This document shows positions 8,472 through 18,526 of a stretch of 50,371 nt of DNA, in pieces (position 1 is the first letter of the stretch; every line of letters begins with the position of its first letter). The notes beneath the pieces were generated by a model that had not been told where the DNA came from, searched no databases, and saw nothing but the letters and a program-made list of their open reading frames with translations. The position numbers and the translations under genes were made by a program. The DNA is from Pantoea rwandensis (lineage in GTDB: Bacteria > Pseudomonadota > Gammaproteobacteria > Enterobacterales > Enterobacteriaceae): assembly GCF_002095475.1 (NCBI RefSeq), contig NZ_MLFR01000036.1:1-50371 (forward strand), given 5' to 3'.

Positions 8472-11365
8472 TGCGCATCACTCTGAACAGGCAACGATTG
8501 CTGCAGCTTCTCAACTTGATCCCAGGTTGTGAAGCCAGGTAATGGCGCGTAATCATCTTTGGTTGCGCCATCATGACTGCCACCAATTTGTGAAATCATT
8601 GCCATACCCTGCTGTTCCAACACCGCCTTGTGGAAGAAATCAGCTAAGCCTACCGGCGTTAGTTTTTGGATCTGCTCAACCGCTTTCTCACGGGTATCAA
8701 AGGCAAAGTTCTGGCGATTGAAGTCACGGTTATAGCGGTTCGCTTCTTCATCCAGCGTTTGTGGGCGCTGTTTCAAATCGTTGATCAACGCTTGCTGGTA
8801 CTGAGCGAAATCTTCTGGCTTCATGTCACGCAGCCGTTTTTCGGCCTGCGGGTAGAAGGCCTCAAAGCGCTGCATCAGGTAGGCAGGCTGCTTGCTGTTA
8901 CTTTGCAGCAAGAAACCGATTCCCCACTGACGTCCAATCGGCATTTGGTAAGAGAACACGGCATAACCGAGCTGTTCCTGGGTACGCAGTTGGTTGTAGA
9001 ACCAGGGCTGCACAATCTGGCTCAGCATGGTGCTATTGGCCATACTTTGGTACTCGTCATAGCCGAGTGGGACATAGAGCGCAGCCAGCGCGGAATCGGT
9101 GCTGCTGCCAGCCGTTTGCAAGTTGGCCTTCATGGCTTTATCAATCACAACGTATTTACTGTGCCAGTAACTGTGGCCATCACTGTGTAACTGCTGCTGG
9201 AGATCGGCACCCAACTGTTTCACACGATCGGCAGACAGGTTACCCACCACCATCATTTCCGGCGTGGCCTGGCGAATCAACGCATCGCGATAGTCAGTAA
9301 CATCTTTCAGCGTCAGATCTTTGACCAGCTTACGGCGCGTTTCACGTTGGGTGTAAGGCAGTTGTGACAACATCTGCATCGGCTGGATCGCTTGTTCAAA
9401 GGCTTTACCTTTCTCTGCGGCTTCCAGACGCTCCAGATACCAGGATTTGGCTTGTTCTAGCTGCTGTGCATCTGGCTGGAAGCTGGCATAGCCTTCAACC
9501 AGTTTTTGCAGCAACTCGGGCAAACGCTGAGTAAAGCCGCTGGCGTTGAATACAATGCCGTCATCTTCGCCGGTCGAGAAGCTAATCCCTCCTACCGAAG
9601 CCTGTGAATTCAGCTCATCCAGCGCCACGCTAGAGAGGTAGTCATTCAGGCCAAACAGGACTTGTTGCCGAGCATCACTAATGGCCGCTTTATTGCGCAA
9701 AGCCAGCGTGATCGCCGCTTTAGGTTCACTGGCGTAGTACTGGCTTGGCATCCAATAGATACGCATGCTGTCGCCGTTGGTAAGCGGCACCGGATGGGAA
9801 TAAGTTTTGCCGTCTGAAGGGATCAGAGCAAAATCCGACGGGATATACGGATTGAGCGTTGGCATCGACAGTTGAATCTGCGCACCGCGCTGCTGCCAGT
9901 CACTGAGCTGATCAGAGGCGATTTTATCGACCTGATAAGGCGCGTTAACGAAATAGGCTTCTTTGTTGTGGGGCTCATTCGGGCTGATGTACCAGATGCG
10001 GGCGTTTTGCGGCGTCATCTCATCAAGACGCGACTTGATGGCCGCAGGGTCGAAGTTATCGGCCAGGTAGGGAGCATCCAGCGTGTGATCCACCGGCACC
10101 CGAAGCATGGTGTCAACCAGCCATTCGATGTAATCCATATCACGGGTGATGGAAGGATAACGAAAATCTAACGCCAGCACGTGCGAGACTTCGTCGAAAT
10201 ATCCCTTATCTATGCCCTTAGTACGCAGCATATCCAGATAGCTGAACACGGCGGCAACCACTTCATCACGCTGCGCCAGCCCTTTATCCGTCAATGAGAT
10301 TGAAATCGCGAACACACCGGTATTACGTTCGGTCATGGGATCTGCCCCGGCATTCACGCCATCGGCTAGTCCCTGCTTTTGCAGCCAATCGTTCAGGGTA
10401 TTTTTACTGCGGTTGCCAAGGATGTAGCTGATCAGGGTATCGGTTTTGCTGCGAAATTGATCGCTATTGTTGGCAATGCGGAATTCAATTTTCAGTTGTT
10501 TACGTGGCTGCGCGGGAACGTAATGAATGATGATGCCTTTCTGCGCATCAGTGACAACTGGCACTTCAATTTTCGGGACAATAGCCTGATGATTGGCAAC
10601 TCGGCCAAAGGTTTTCGCTGCGATGTCAGCCATTTCCGGCAACGATTTGTTGCTATAAATCACTGCTTTCATCAGGTTGGCGGAATAGTGGCTGCGATAA
10701 AACTCGGTCAGTGCCTGATGCAAATTACTGTCCGGTTTATCACGCAACGTCTCGAGGTTACCCCCTGAGTAACGCGAACCTGGATGCGCCGGATTCAGGG
10801 TCTCTGCGCCGACCTGAGACATACGCAAACCATCACGTGAACGTGCCATAGTCAATTCAGCATTCACCGCATGGCGTTCGCGATCGGCATTGACCGGGTC
10901 GAGCAAGGGTTCGGCAATCGCATCAGCAAGGCGATCCACCGCCGGTTGCAGCGCATCATTCTCCACTTCCAGATAAAATGCGGTGCGATAGGACGCGGTA
11001 CTGGCGTTGTGGCTACCCCCGTGCTTTTTCAGAAACTCGGCCAGATTATCCGGCTGCGGATAAAGTTTCGATCCCATCAACACCATGTGTTCGGTGTAGT
11101 GCGCTAAGCCAAGTTGCTGATTAGGATCGTCAAGCGAACCAATAGGCAAGGTGATCGCCGCCAGTGATTTTGGCGCAGCGGCATCAGAAACCAGCAGTAC
11201 GGTCATGCCGTTGGAGAGCGTGACAGCCTGGTAATTGCGTGGATCGTGATCGCTTTTGCGAATGGTTTCATTGATGGGCTGCCAGCCGCGATCGGTATCG
11301 GCAAAGGCACTCAGCGCCAGCATACTCAGCAGCAGCGCTCCTATCCAGCGTGCGTAAATCCGCAT
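8468..11365 (-). CDS. ptrA: Pitrilysin (protease III) PtrA
   Basis: This is a periplasmic zinc metallopeptidase of family M16A that degrades small polypeptides such as insulin-sized substrates. The 965-residue protein (E. coli 962) has a Sec signal peptide (about 1-22, ending ALSAFA). The inverted zinc motif is HYTEH, with H89, E92 and H93, and a downstream glutamate supplies the third ligand. It is followed by the expected M16 middle and C-terminal repeats, including FYNQLRTQEQLGYAVF. Its placement between recC and recB is the same as in E. coli. No DNA-repair role is known, so it seems to share the operon by history. Confidence 0.97.
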   Translation of the reverse strand: MRIYARWIGALLLSMLALSAFADTDRGWQPINETIRKSDHDPRNYQAVTLSNGMTVLLVSDAAAPKSLAAITLPIGSLDDPNQQLGLAHYTEHMVLMGSKLYPQPDNLAEFLKKHGGSHNASTASYRTAFYLEVENDALQPAVDRLADAIAEPLLDPVNADRERHAVNAELTMARSRDGLRMSQVGAETLNPAHPGSRYSGGNLETLRDKPDSNLHQALTEFYRSHYSANLMKAVIYSNKSLPEMADIAAKTFGRVANHQAIVPKIEVPVVTDAQKGIIIHYVPAQPRKQLKIEFRIANNSDQFRSKTDTLISYILGNRSKNTLNDWLQKQGLADGVNAGADPMTERNTGVFAISISLTDKGLAQRDEVVAAVFSYLDMLRTKGIDKGYFDEVSHVLALDFRYPSITRDMDYIEWLVDTMLRVPVDHTLDAPYLADNFDPAAIKSRLDEMTPQNARIWYISPNEPHNKEAYFVNAPYQVDKIASDQLSDWQQRGAQIQLSMPTLNPYIPSDFALIPSDGKTYSHPVPLTNGDSMRIYWMPSQYYASEPKAAITLALRNKAAISDARQQVLFGLNDYLSSVALDELNSQASVGGISFSTGEDDGIVFNASGFTQRLPELLQKLVEGYASFQPDAQQLEQAKSWYLERLEAAEKGKAFEQAIQPMQMLSQLPYTQRETRRKLVKDLTLKDVTDYRDALIRQATPEMMVVGNLSADRVKQLGADLQQQLHSDGHSYWHSKYVVIDKAMKANLQTAGSSTDSALAALYVPLGYDEYQSMANSTMLSQIVQPWFYNQLRTQEQLGYAVFSYQMPIGRQWGIGFLLQSNSKQPAYLMQRFEAFYPQAEKRLRDMKPEDFAQYQQALINDLKQRPQTLDEEANRYNRDFNRQNFAFDTREKAVEQIQKLTPVGLADFFHKAVLEQQGMAMISQIGGSHDGATKDDYAPLPGFTTWDQVEKLQQSLPVQSDAQ

Positions 11366-11389
11366 TTAAACCCCTTACGTTACCCTTTA

Positions 11390-11411
11390 CCGCTGGCTGT
11401 GTGCCCAGCGG
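11390..11411. other. Hairpin in the recC-ptrA gap
   Basis: CCGCTGG at 11390-11396 and CCAGCGG at 11405-11411 form a perfect seven-base stem. It is not followed by a T run on either strand, so it is not a standard terminator. It lies 25 bases upstream of the ptrA start in the recC-to-ptrA transcript and could affect ptrA expression or mRNA ends. That role is speculative. Confidence 0.4.
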
Positions 11412-11472
11412 AGAAATAAACAAACTTTTTTATGGTTTGAGAACAACAGCAAAGGCTGTCGTTACCCGATTG

Positions 11473-14400
11473 CTATTCATCATCTTGGTGGGCGAGCCGC
11501 ACCGGTAAATACCATTGGCGTGCAGCGGCAGTGATGGCCTGCACCGCATCGTCATCCAGCGTCCGGCTTAACCGTTGCAGATAAGGATCGCTCCCCTCGC
11601 CTTCAACCTGGAAACCACCCTGCCAGGCTTGCAGCAGTTTGTTAAGTGCCTTTTTCTGTGTTGCTTCGTCTTCTAACAGCTGACGTGATTTGCTATCGAA
11701 GCTGGCATCAAGCCAGGCACCGCCAGATTTATTCAGGAGCCACAAGGGTTCCGTCATACCTAACCGGTAGGCTTCAACATAGTCCCCCAGCCATGACAGC
11801 GCCTGCTCCCGGCTCACCGACTTAAAACGCCAGTCGCTCTGTTTACGTCCGTACATGCGGCTCTCACCTGTGCCGCCCAGCGCACAGTAGACCAGATGTT
11901 CCAGCCAAAGCAGCAGGCCATCATTCATATTCAGCACGCCCGGTCGCCAGCGTAACAGGCCATCAGATTGCACCTGTGTCAGCCAGCCGGTCAACTGCAC
12001 ACCGCCCAAGGCCAGATTGACCTCCCAACTTTCCGCGATCTGACGTTGCCCACTGACTTCAGCCGCCACTTCCTGCATCTCTTCGGTCTGACTCTGCCAA
12101 AAAAGTTCCCCAAAAGCGCCATAAGGCAGATTGCCTGCGGCACGATGCCGGGCATAAAGCAGAGCAGGATCGTCACCGTTGACCAAGGTATTGAGTAACT
12201 GCGCATTGATCTGATAACGCTCCAGACTATCTGGCGCAAAAGGCTCGCTGTCCGGCAGTTCACTCTCCTCCATCCAAAAGGCGACACCCAATCGCTGCTG
12301 GAACCAGGCACGAATCGGATGGCGCCAGAAACGCAGCAGTTGCTCCAGAGAGAGCGTGTCTAGTGGCTGGGGTTCCAGCTTTTGCACGAAAGCTGGCTGA
12401 GCCACACCGCTGCCCGTGGCGGCAGGTAGCCATTCCGCAGCAAAGCTTTGACCATAGGCCCCGGGCTGGAAATTTTCCGCAGCAAAGGGCATACGGCTAT
12501 GCAGTATTTGCAGATGATCGCGCACTCTTTGCTCGCTGATATCCGGTTCACACTGTTCATCGCCCGGCAGGCAGAAACTCTGTCCAAGATAGTCGACCAG
12601 CTCCGTGACCAACACGGAGGGATAACGTTCGGTGTTGTCCTGAATGGCACGACCGATATAGCTGATATAGAGCTGCTGCTGCGCAGAAATCAGCGCTTCG
12701 AGGAACAAGTAGCGGTCATCATCCCGACGGCTGCGATCGCCTTTGCGCGCCCGTTGCTGCATCAGGTCGAAGCCAAGGGGTGCCAGCGTGCGCGGGTAAA
12801 CACCATCGTTCATGCCCAGCAGGCACACCACTTTGAAGGGGATGGAACGCATCGGCATCAGCGTACAGAAGTTGATGGGGCCAGCCAGAAAACGCTGGCT
12901 GATACGCTGCTGGTCAAGGCGCGAATGCAGTTCATCACGTAATAACGTGACAGGAATAGGTTGCTGATACGTTGCTTGCATGCCCTGCTCAATGATCAGC
13001 TTCCACTGCGTTTCCACCAGCAATAGCGCGGCTTCACTTTCGGCATCGCCAGCAAAGAAGCTATCAAGCAATTCACGGCACAGCGGGAGCCATTCAGGTA
13101 ACGTCCTCTCTTCCGTCAGACGCCTACGCCATGTTTCAAGGCGCGAGAGTAATTCAGCCAGATGCCCAGCCAATTCGGCGATTAATCCGCTGGATTCGTC
13201 ATAGGGCAAAATGCCCTGCCAGTCTCCGTTGCGACTCTCCAGTGCATAGCCCAACAGCATGCGTTGTAGACCAAAGCGCCAGGTGTGCTGACCGGTGACC
13301 GGCAGCGCTAGTGCTTCAACGCTGGCATCATCCAATCCCCAGCGAATACCCGACTCCATCACCCAGCGTCGCAGCAATCGTAGCCCACTTTCATCCACTG
13401 AAAAGCGCTGCGCCAGCGCGGGCACTTCAAGCAAAGCCAGCACTGCTTCAGAGGCAAAGCGGCTTTCAGGAAGCGTCAGTAGCTGAGCGCCGCCAGAATG
13501 GCCGGGTGTGCCTGACTGGCTCGACGATCCGAAATAGCAAAGGGGAGATAGCGGTCAGCGGGGGCGCTGGCAAAGGCGGCCTGTATAAAGGGCGCGTAGC
13601 TGTCGATATCAGCCACCATCACAATGATGTCGCGTGGTCTAAGATTGGGATCGGCTTCCATCAGCGCCAGTAAGTGATCCTGCAAGACCTCCACTTCACG
13701 CTGAGCGCTATGGCATACCTGCAGCGTGATAGAGCGATCTTGAGGATCGAGCAAGCGCTTATTGCTGCTGTTACCCAACTCATCGGCATTCAGGCCGATG
13801 ACCGCCTTATCATCCAGATTGAGCAGATCGGCCTGCAAGCTGTGCAGCAGGTTGTCTTGCGGGATCTCAACAAAGGCATCGATATCGTTGGCTGCAGATT
13901 CCATCTGGCTGAGTAAAAACAGGTTGTCGCGCCCTAACTTGCCCCATGAGGCCAACAACGGGTTAGTCAGTTGCTGCTCGCCGAGATCGTTAAACAGTGC
14001 AGCAGCGGTTTCAGGTTGGCGGAATAGCGGCTGCAACTCATCAGATTGCACTCGGCGGCGCTGGCGGCTTTGTAGCTTCGCCAGGAAGGCATAATCCTGA
14101 ATATCGCCCCAATAGTGCCGGCAGGGGTTGGTAAAGAGCAGATGAATGTCGATGTGACGGCCAAGTGCCTCCAGCGCCTGTAAATAGACCGGCGGCAGTG
14201 CAGAAATGCCACAGATAAACACGCGCTGCGGCAGGCCCGGTGGTGGCGTCTGCGCCTGTTCCAGCGCCTGGATAAATCGCGCGTAAAGATTGGCACGGTG
14301 CCACATCGGCTGGCCCAACTGCTGCGTAAACTCGACCAGATCGCGCCACAGCGGCGCCTGCCACTGCTGAGCATCGCCCACGCCTTCGATCTGCTCTCCA

Positions 14401-14852
14401 CGCTCCCAACTGTTAAGCCAGTCGGATCGATAGACCAGATACTGGTCAAACAGATCGGCAACGCGCGCACTAAGTTGATAGAGCTTACGTTTGTCATCAT
14501 CATCGCTGAGATAGTGGCGCAACGGCTGGAAGGCGTCCTGCTCCAGTAATGTGGGCAAACGATGCATCAGCTTCCAGCTCATGCTGGCTTTGGTAAACGC
14601 ACTCTCTTCAGGAATGCCGGGCAGCACCTTCACGAACATGTTCCAGATAAATGTGGCTGGCAGCGGGAAATCAATGTTCGCTGCAATGCCAAAACTGTTA
14701 GCCAGCTCCATCTGCAGCCATTGTGCCATGCCGGGGCTTTGCACCAGCACCTGCTCGGCCGCGAACGCATCGCCTAGCGGTTGATTTTCAATCAAAATAC
14801 CCGCCAGATTTTTCAACAGATCAAGCTGGTTGGAGTGGTAAACCCGGAACAT
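11473..14852 (-). pseudogene. recC: RecC, interrupted by a single-base frameshift
   Basis: RecC is the Chi-recognising scaffold subunit of exonuclease V. Here its reading is split. The first 458 residues run from 14852 to a TGA at 13476-13478, ending HPAILAALSY. The remainder continues in another frame from about 13481 to 11473; a standalone reading could begin only at GTG 13443 (656 residues). After the break the protein resumes as LTLPESRFASEAVLALL, matching the E. coli sequence at the same place. One extra base between 13479 and 13482 (minus-strand AGCTACTG becoming AGCTTACTG) joins the two parts into 1126 residues, against 1122 in E. coli. No slippery heptamer is seen, so programmed frameshifting is unlikely. 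The choice is between a recent inactivating mutation and a consensus error. All other sequence looks under normal constraint. Confidence 0.9.
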
Positions 14853-14933
14853 AAGTCTCCTTGTGAGAGGTAAAACAGCGCAGCCAGGTCACTCTACCTT
14901 GTATCGCCGGGGATGCCTATCGCGGAGGTCACC

Positions 14934-15341
14934 TTAGTGACAATTGAGCCGTGCCAGACTAGCCGTGCGTTGCTGAGGCCCGTTAACGGTGACATGTTCG
15001 AGTACACATCCCAACGTTATACTTCGTTGCTGTCGCTGAATCTGCCAGCCTTCAACCTCCCGTCCGAGTAAAGCCTGACCGGCAACCTGCCATGCCTGGC
15101 GTTGCTGCCACTGCTGGCTAAATCCCAGCGTTAAGGCACGGTGATAATTCAACAGCGTGCTGACCGTCACCGCCAGCAGCAGCATCGCCACTAAGGTTTC
15201 CGCCAGACTAAAGCCCTGCTGATTCGGTCTGTGGTTGGCAGTTTTCCGGCTTTCCCAGCGGGCAGAAGTCGAGCCAACCGTGTCGCTGCGGCTGCACCGT
15301 CTGACCCTGTGGCGACACCCATTGCCAGAGCCGAAGCTCAC
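14934..15341 (-). CDS. ppdC: Minor pseudopilin-like protein PpdC
   Basis: This is a prepilin-peptidase-dependent protein of the type II secretion / type IV pilus family. It shows the type III leader motif NQQGFSLAETLVAML: the cleavage Gly-Phe, Glu at +5 and a hydrophobic helix. The C-terminal part has paired cysteines (GCVLEH, LNCH). The start is uncertain. Between the leader and the upstream ATG (15371) the only other usual start is GTG at 15341, which has an excellent AAGGAG six bases away. That would give a strongly basic 40-residue leader, long for a prepilin, within 135 residues in total. The gene overlaps ygdB by about 130 bases. A non-standard start nearer the leader or an undetected indel is possible. 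Confidence 0.75.
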   Translation of the reverse strand: MSFGSGNGCRHRVRRCSRSDTVGSTSARWESRKTANHRPNQQGFSLAETLVAMLLLAVTVSTLLNYHRALTLGFSQQWQQRQAWQVAGQALLGREVEGWQIQRQQRSITLGCVLEHVTVNGPQQRTASLARLNCH

Positions 15342-15636
15342 GGCCTTCTCCTTGTCCTGATAACACGGCATTACCCTCCTCCATGCGTAATAAACAGCTG
15401 CGCCACTGCTGAGGCGCCCATGTCTGGCACTGCCACCCCACCACCGCTGGCCAGCTCTGTGTTAATCCCCACTGCAACGCAGCCTGTGCTTGCCAAAAGT
15501 CTTTGTGATGCTGCTGTTCATCAGCCACCAATACCATGCCCAGTGCAAGCTGAGTGCGTGAAGCATGCAGTGTCAGGCTCCCCAGTAGTAGCAGCATGAG
15601 CACCATACCCAATGTGCTATTACCGCGCTGATTCAC
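15208..15636 (-). CDS. ygdB: YgdB family protein (DUF2509), pseudopilin operon
   Basis: A 142-residue protein of unknown biochemical role, always found within the ppd pseudopilin cluster. It begins with a short positive segment (MNQRG) and a hydrophobic helix (about 9-24), then a small extracytoplasmic domain with paired cysteines and the C-terminal motif GWLDFCPLGKPENC. This resembles E. coli YgdB, which has GWSDFCPL. The N-terminus looks like a pilin helix without the exact Gly-Phe-Thr-Leu-x-Glu site. Its ATG overlaps the ppdB stop by four bases, so the two are probably translationally coupled. Confidence 0.85.
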   Translation of the reverse strand: MNQRGNSTLGMVLMLLLLGSLTLHASRTQLALGMVLVADEQQHHKDFWQAQAALQWGLTQSWPAVVGWQCQTWAPQQWRSCLLRMEEGNAVLSGQGEGRELRLWQWVSPQGQTVQPQRHGWLDFCPLGKPENCQPQTESAGL

Positions 15637-16172
15637 AGATTCCCTCCCTCAATCCATGTCTCCTGCTGAACGCGCTGTTTGCCCGCCCGGCCAACGAGAG
15701 ACAACATCAGGCGCTTGTTCTGCCGCTCCAGCCGGAAGATATCAATCGACAAAAATGCGGGGTCTGTCATGCGTTCCCAACCGCTCCCACTGCAGTTATC
15801 CACGCCGCGTTGCATCTCTATTTGCCCATTGCGCAGTCGATAACCGTAATAATCACTGTCGCTACTCGCCACCCCTTCCCAGCGCCCATTGCTGTTCTCA
15901 TCCCAACGCAGTAAGAGACAGCTGCCCCCTGCGGCAAGAGTTAGCGCGGGACCACTACACTGACCACGACAATAACCTGCACGCTGCAAGGCTTTTTGCA
16001 ACGTATGCGAGAGTTGCTGCAGCTCCTGCTGCAATTGCACACGCTGTTGTAATTGCAGGTTTTGCGCCAGCAGTAGCGGTAAAAAGCGGCCAACGCTAAC
16101 CATTAATATCGCACCCACTGCCATGGCAATCAGCATCTCCAGCAGGCTAAAACCGCTCTCGGCTATTCGCAT
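15633..16172 (-). CDS. ppdB: Minor pseudopilin-like protein PpdB
   Basis: Prepilin-type protein of 179 residues (E. coli 187). The ATG at 16172 is chosen because it puts a short leader, MRIAESG, directly before the cleavage motif FSLLEMLIAM, and because AAGGG lies upstream. An ATG 20 codons earlier would extend into ppdA. Following the hydrophobic helix are a glutamine-rich coiled segment (about 35-60) and a C-terminal domain with cysteine pairs (YCRGQC, NCSGSG). It would be processed by a prepilin peptidase. In E. coli the role of these minor pseudopilins is poorly defined. It overlaps ppdA by ten bases and ygdB by four. Confidence 0.85.
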   Translation of the reverse strand: MRIAESGFSLLEMLIAMAVGAILMVSVGRFLPLLLAQNLQLQQRVQLQQELQQLSHTLQKALQRAGYCRGQCSGPALTLAAGGSCLLLRWDENSNGRWEGVASSDSDYYGYRLRNGQIEMQRGVDNCSGSGWERMTDPAFLSIDIFRLERQNKRLMLSLVGRAGKQRVQQETWIEGGNL

Positions 16173-16633
16173 CCCTTTTCCCCCAAAGGGCAGGCACGAA
16201 TGCGGGCGCGCGCAGAGATGATCAGCCGCCATTGGCCGGCATCACTCTCCATGTTCACACTGCCTGGTCGCGCAACATCACGCCGCCCATAAAAACCCGG
16301 CTCACCGACCAAGCCCGTGAGCCGCACACCGTTATGGGGCGGCTTGAACCACCAGCGCGAGGAGAGCAAGCACCCATCCGGCGGCTTGCTACCCACGCCC
16401 AGGCAACCGCTGCCGCCGGGTATGAACCACAGGCTGAGGTCGTTGTTATGCCAGTTTGCGTGAGCGCGCAACCGCAGCAGAAATCCCTGCAATTGCTGCA
16501 CGCTGTCTCGCAGCTGTTGATGTTGTTGCCAGCGCTGCCAGCTATGTAAGGCACCAAGGCTGAGTATGCCGGCGATCACCATCACCCACAGCAGTTCTGG
16601 CAAGGTGAAACCGGCGTTAGGATGTTTTTTCAT
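16163..16633 (-). CDS. ppdA: Minor pseudopilin-like protein PpdA
   Basis: First gene of the pseudopilin cluster downstream of thyA. Starting at ATG 16633 gives 156 residues, about the E. coli PpdA length, and a compact leader MKKHPNAG before FTLPELLWVMVIAGIL with Glu at +5. Starting at 16669 would add 12 residues and spoil the short leader. The rest is a GspH/FimT-like domain with cysteines (GCLGVG, GCLLSS, ACPLGEKGC). A terminator lies between thyA and this gene, so expression likely depends on its own promoter or on read-through. Confidence 0.85.
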   Translation of the reverse strand: MKKHPNAGFTLPELLWVMVIAGILSLGALHSWQRWQQHQQLRDSVQQLQGFLLRLRAHANWHNNDLSLWFIPGGSGCLGVGSKPPDGCLLSSRWWFKPPHNGVRLTGLVGEPGFYGRRDVARPGSVNMESDAGQWRLIISARARIRACPLGEKGCE

Positions 16634-16752
16634 AGCGGGCACTGTGCGCTTCAGGCTCACAGGTAACAAGCAAGCCAGCGGCAGGATGGAAGAGATCGCG
16701 AAGGATTATTTTATGACGTACAGGTCGATACCGTTTTTTGCGAGGCGGCACA

Positions 16753-16780
16753 TAAAAAAGCCCTGCACAGTGGCAGGGCT
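16753..16780 (-). terminator. Rho-independent terminator of lgt-thyA
   Basis: On the minus strand the stem AGCCCTGC / GCAGGGCT, with a four-base loop, is followed by a run of T (plus-strand A run at 16754-16759). It starts about 20 bases after the thyA stop. Confidence 0.85.
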
Positions 16781-16800
16781 TCGGGATATAGCGGGTACGA

Positions 16801-17595
16801 TTATATCGCGACTGGCGCTTTGATGGCCGGATGCGGATCGTAGCCTTCAATCTCAAAATCTTCGAAGTTGTAGTCGAAGATTGAGGCCGGTTTACGTTTG
16901 ATCACCAGCTTCGGCAACGGACGTGGTTCACGCGTGAGCTGCAACTGCGCTTGCTCAAGGTGGTTGCTGTACAGATGGGTGTCTCCACCGGTCCAGACAA
17001 AATCACCCACTTCCAGATCGCACTGCTGCGCCACCATGTGCACCAGCAACGCATAGCTGGCGATATTGAACGGCAGGCCAAGGAAAATATCGCATGAGCG
17101 CTGATACAGCTGACAAGAGAGCTTGCCGTTCGCCACATAGAACTGGAAGAAGGCATGGCACGGAGCCAGCGCCATCTGATCCAGCTCACCCACGTTCCAT
17201 GCCGATACAATGATGCGGCGTGAATCGGGGTCGCGTTTAAGCTGCTCAATCACTTTGCTGATCTGATCAATTTCTGCGCCTGACGCACTGCCCCAGCTAC
17301 GCCACTGCTTGCCATAAACCGGGCCTAAATCGCCATTCTCATCAGCCCACTCGTCCCAAATGGTCACCTTGTTGTCTTTCAGGTAACCGATATTGGTTTC
17401 GCCTTTAAGGAACCACAGCAGCTCATGAATGATAGAGCGCAGGTGGACCTTTTTGGTGGTGACCAGCGGAAAACCATCCTGCAAATTGAAACGCATCTGG
17501 TGGCCGAAAATGGACAGGGTGCCGGTGCCAGTGCGGTCGGCCTTCTCTGCGCCTTCATTCAGCACATGCTGCATTAAGTCCAGATACTGTTTCAT
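16801..17595 (-). CDS. thyA: Thymidylate synthase ThyA
   Basis: This cytoplasmic enzyme methylates dUMP to dTMP with methylenetetrahydrofolate. It has 264 residues, as in E. coli, and is very similar throughout. The catalytic C146 lies in MALAPCHAFFQF. The phosphate-binding QRSCDIFLGLPFN motif and the conserved C-terminal PVAI are present. Its ATG overlaps the lgt stop by four bases, so translation is coupled to lgt as in E. coli. Nothing is unusual. Confidence 0.98.
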   Translation of the reverse strand: MKQYLDLMQHVLNEGAEKADRTGTGTLSIFGHQMRFNLQDGFPLVTTKKVHLRSIIHELLWFLKGETNIGYLKDNKVTIWDEWADENGDLGPVYGKQWRSWGSASGAEIDQISKVIEQLKRDPDSRRIIVSAWNVGELDQMALAPCHAFFQFYVANGKLSCQLYQRSCDIFLGLPFNIASYALLVHMVAQQCDLEVGDFVWTGGDTHLYSNHLEQAQLQLTREPRPLPKLVIKRKPASIFDYNFEDFEIEGYDPHPAIKAPVAI

Positions 17596-18473
17596 TTTAC
17601 CTCACGAGTGTGTTGCTGTGGACGACGATGATACGCCCAAATCATCATAATCACGCCGGCCAGAATCATAGGAATAGAGAGGATCTGCCCCATGCTGATG
17701 CCGCCTTCAAACAGGCCCAGCTGCGCGTCTGGCTGGCGGAAAAATTCTACGATAATGCGGAACGCACCGTAGCCAATCAGGAACAAGCCAGAGACGCTCC
17801 CCATCGGACGCGGTTTGCGAATGAACAGGTTAAGGATGATGAACAGCACGATACCTTCCAGGCACAGCTCATACAGCTGCGACGGATGACGCGGCAGCAC
17901 CCCATAGGTGTTCAATAGCTGCTGATATTGCGGATTATTGGCAGCCAGCGCGATATCTTCGCTGCGCGAGCCTGGGAACAACATGGCAAATTTGAAGTTA
18001 GGATCGACGCGACCCCACAGTTCACCGTTGATGAAGTTACCCAGACGACCCGCACCCAAGCCAAAGGGAATCAGCGGTGCAATGAAATCGGATACCTGGA
18101 AGAAGGTACGCTTGGTACGGTGCGCGAACACCAACATCACCACGATCACACCAATCAAACCGCCATGGAACGACATACCGCCATCCCACACTTTGAAAAG
18201 ATAGAGTGGATTGTCGAGGAACAACGGCAGGTTGTAGAACAGCACGTAGCCGATACGACCGCCAAGGAACACACCCAGGAAGCCTGCATACAGCAGATTT
18301 TCCACTTCCTCTTTTTTCCAACCGCTGCCTGGTTTATTGGCCCGGCGTACCGCCAGCCACATGGCAAATACAAAGCCCACCAGATACATCAAGCCGTACC
18401 AGTGAAGCGAAATCGGTCCGATAGAGAAAATTACCGGATCGAATTGGGGAAACGAAATGTAGCCGTTAGTCAT
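17592..18473 (-). CDS. lgt: Prolipoprotein diacylglyceryl transferase Lgt
   Basis: Inner-membrane enzyme that moves diacylglycerol from phosphatidylglycerol to the lipobox cysteine of prolipoproteins. The 293 residues have about seven membrane segments. The Lgt signature GRLGNFINGELWGR holds the essential R143, and H103 lies in FHGGLIGV. Both are at the E. coli positions, which also supports the start. The lipoproteins encoded elsewhere in the window (YgdR, two efflux channels, one adaptor) would be its substrates. It is cotranscribed with thyA. Confidence 0.97.
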   Translation of the reverse strand: MTNGYISFPQFDPVIFSIGPISLHWYGLMYLVGFVFAMWLAVRRANKPGSGWKKEEVENLLYAGFLGVFLGGRIGYVLFYNLPLFLDNPLYLFKVWDGGMSFHGGLIGVIVVMLVFAHRTKRTFFQVSDFIAPLIPFGLGAGRLGNFINGELWGRVDPNFKFAMLFPGSRSEDIALAANNPQYQQLLNTYGVLPRHPSQLYELCLEGIVLFIILNLFIRKPRPMGSVSGLFLIGYGAFRIIVEFFRQPDAQLGLFEGGISMGQILSIPMILAGVIMMIWAYHRRPQQHTREVK

Positions 18474-18526
18474 CTTTCACCATCGATTTTTCTGCCCTGA
18501 AAACGGGTCTGGCTAAGGGGGTCATA

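Noticed and set aside
13470..13490. Programmed ribosomal frameshift in recC
   Set aside because: No slippery heptamer, no downstream stimulatory stem and no stop-codon context of known type is seen. RecC is a single-frame protein in relatives.
13967..14503. 178-codon minus-strand frame inside the recC region
   Set aside because: It is an alternate frame of the recC coding DNA on the same strand, with a composition typical of shadow frames. The RecC frame has full homology.
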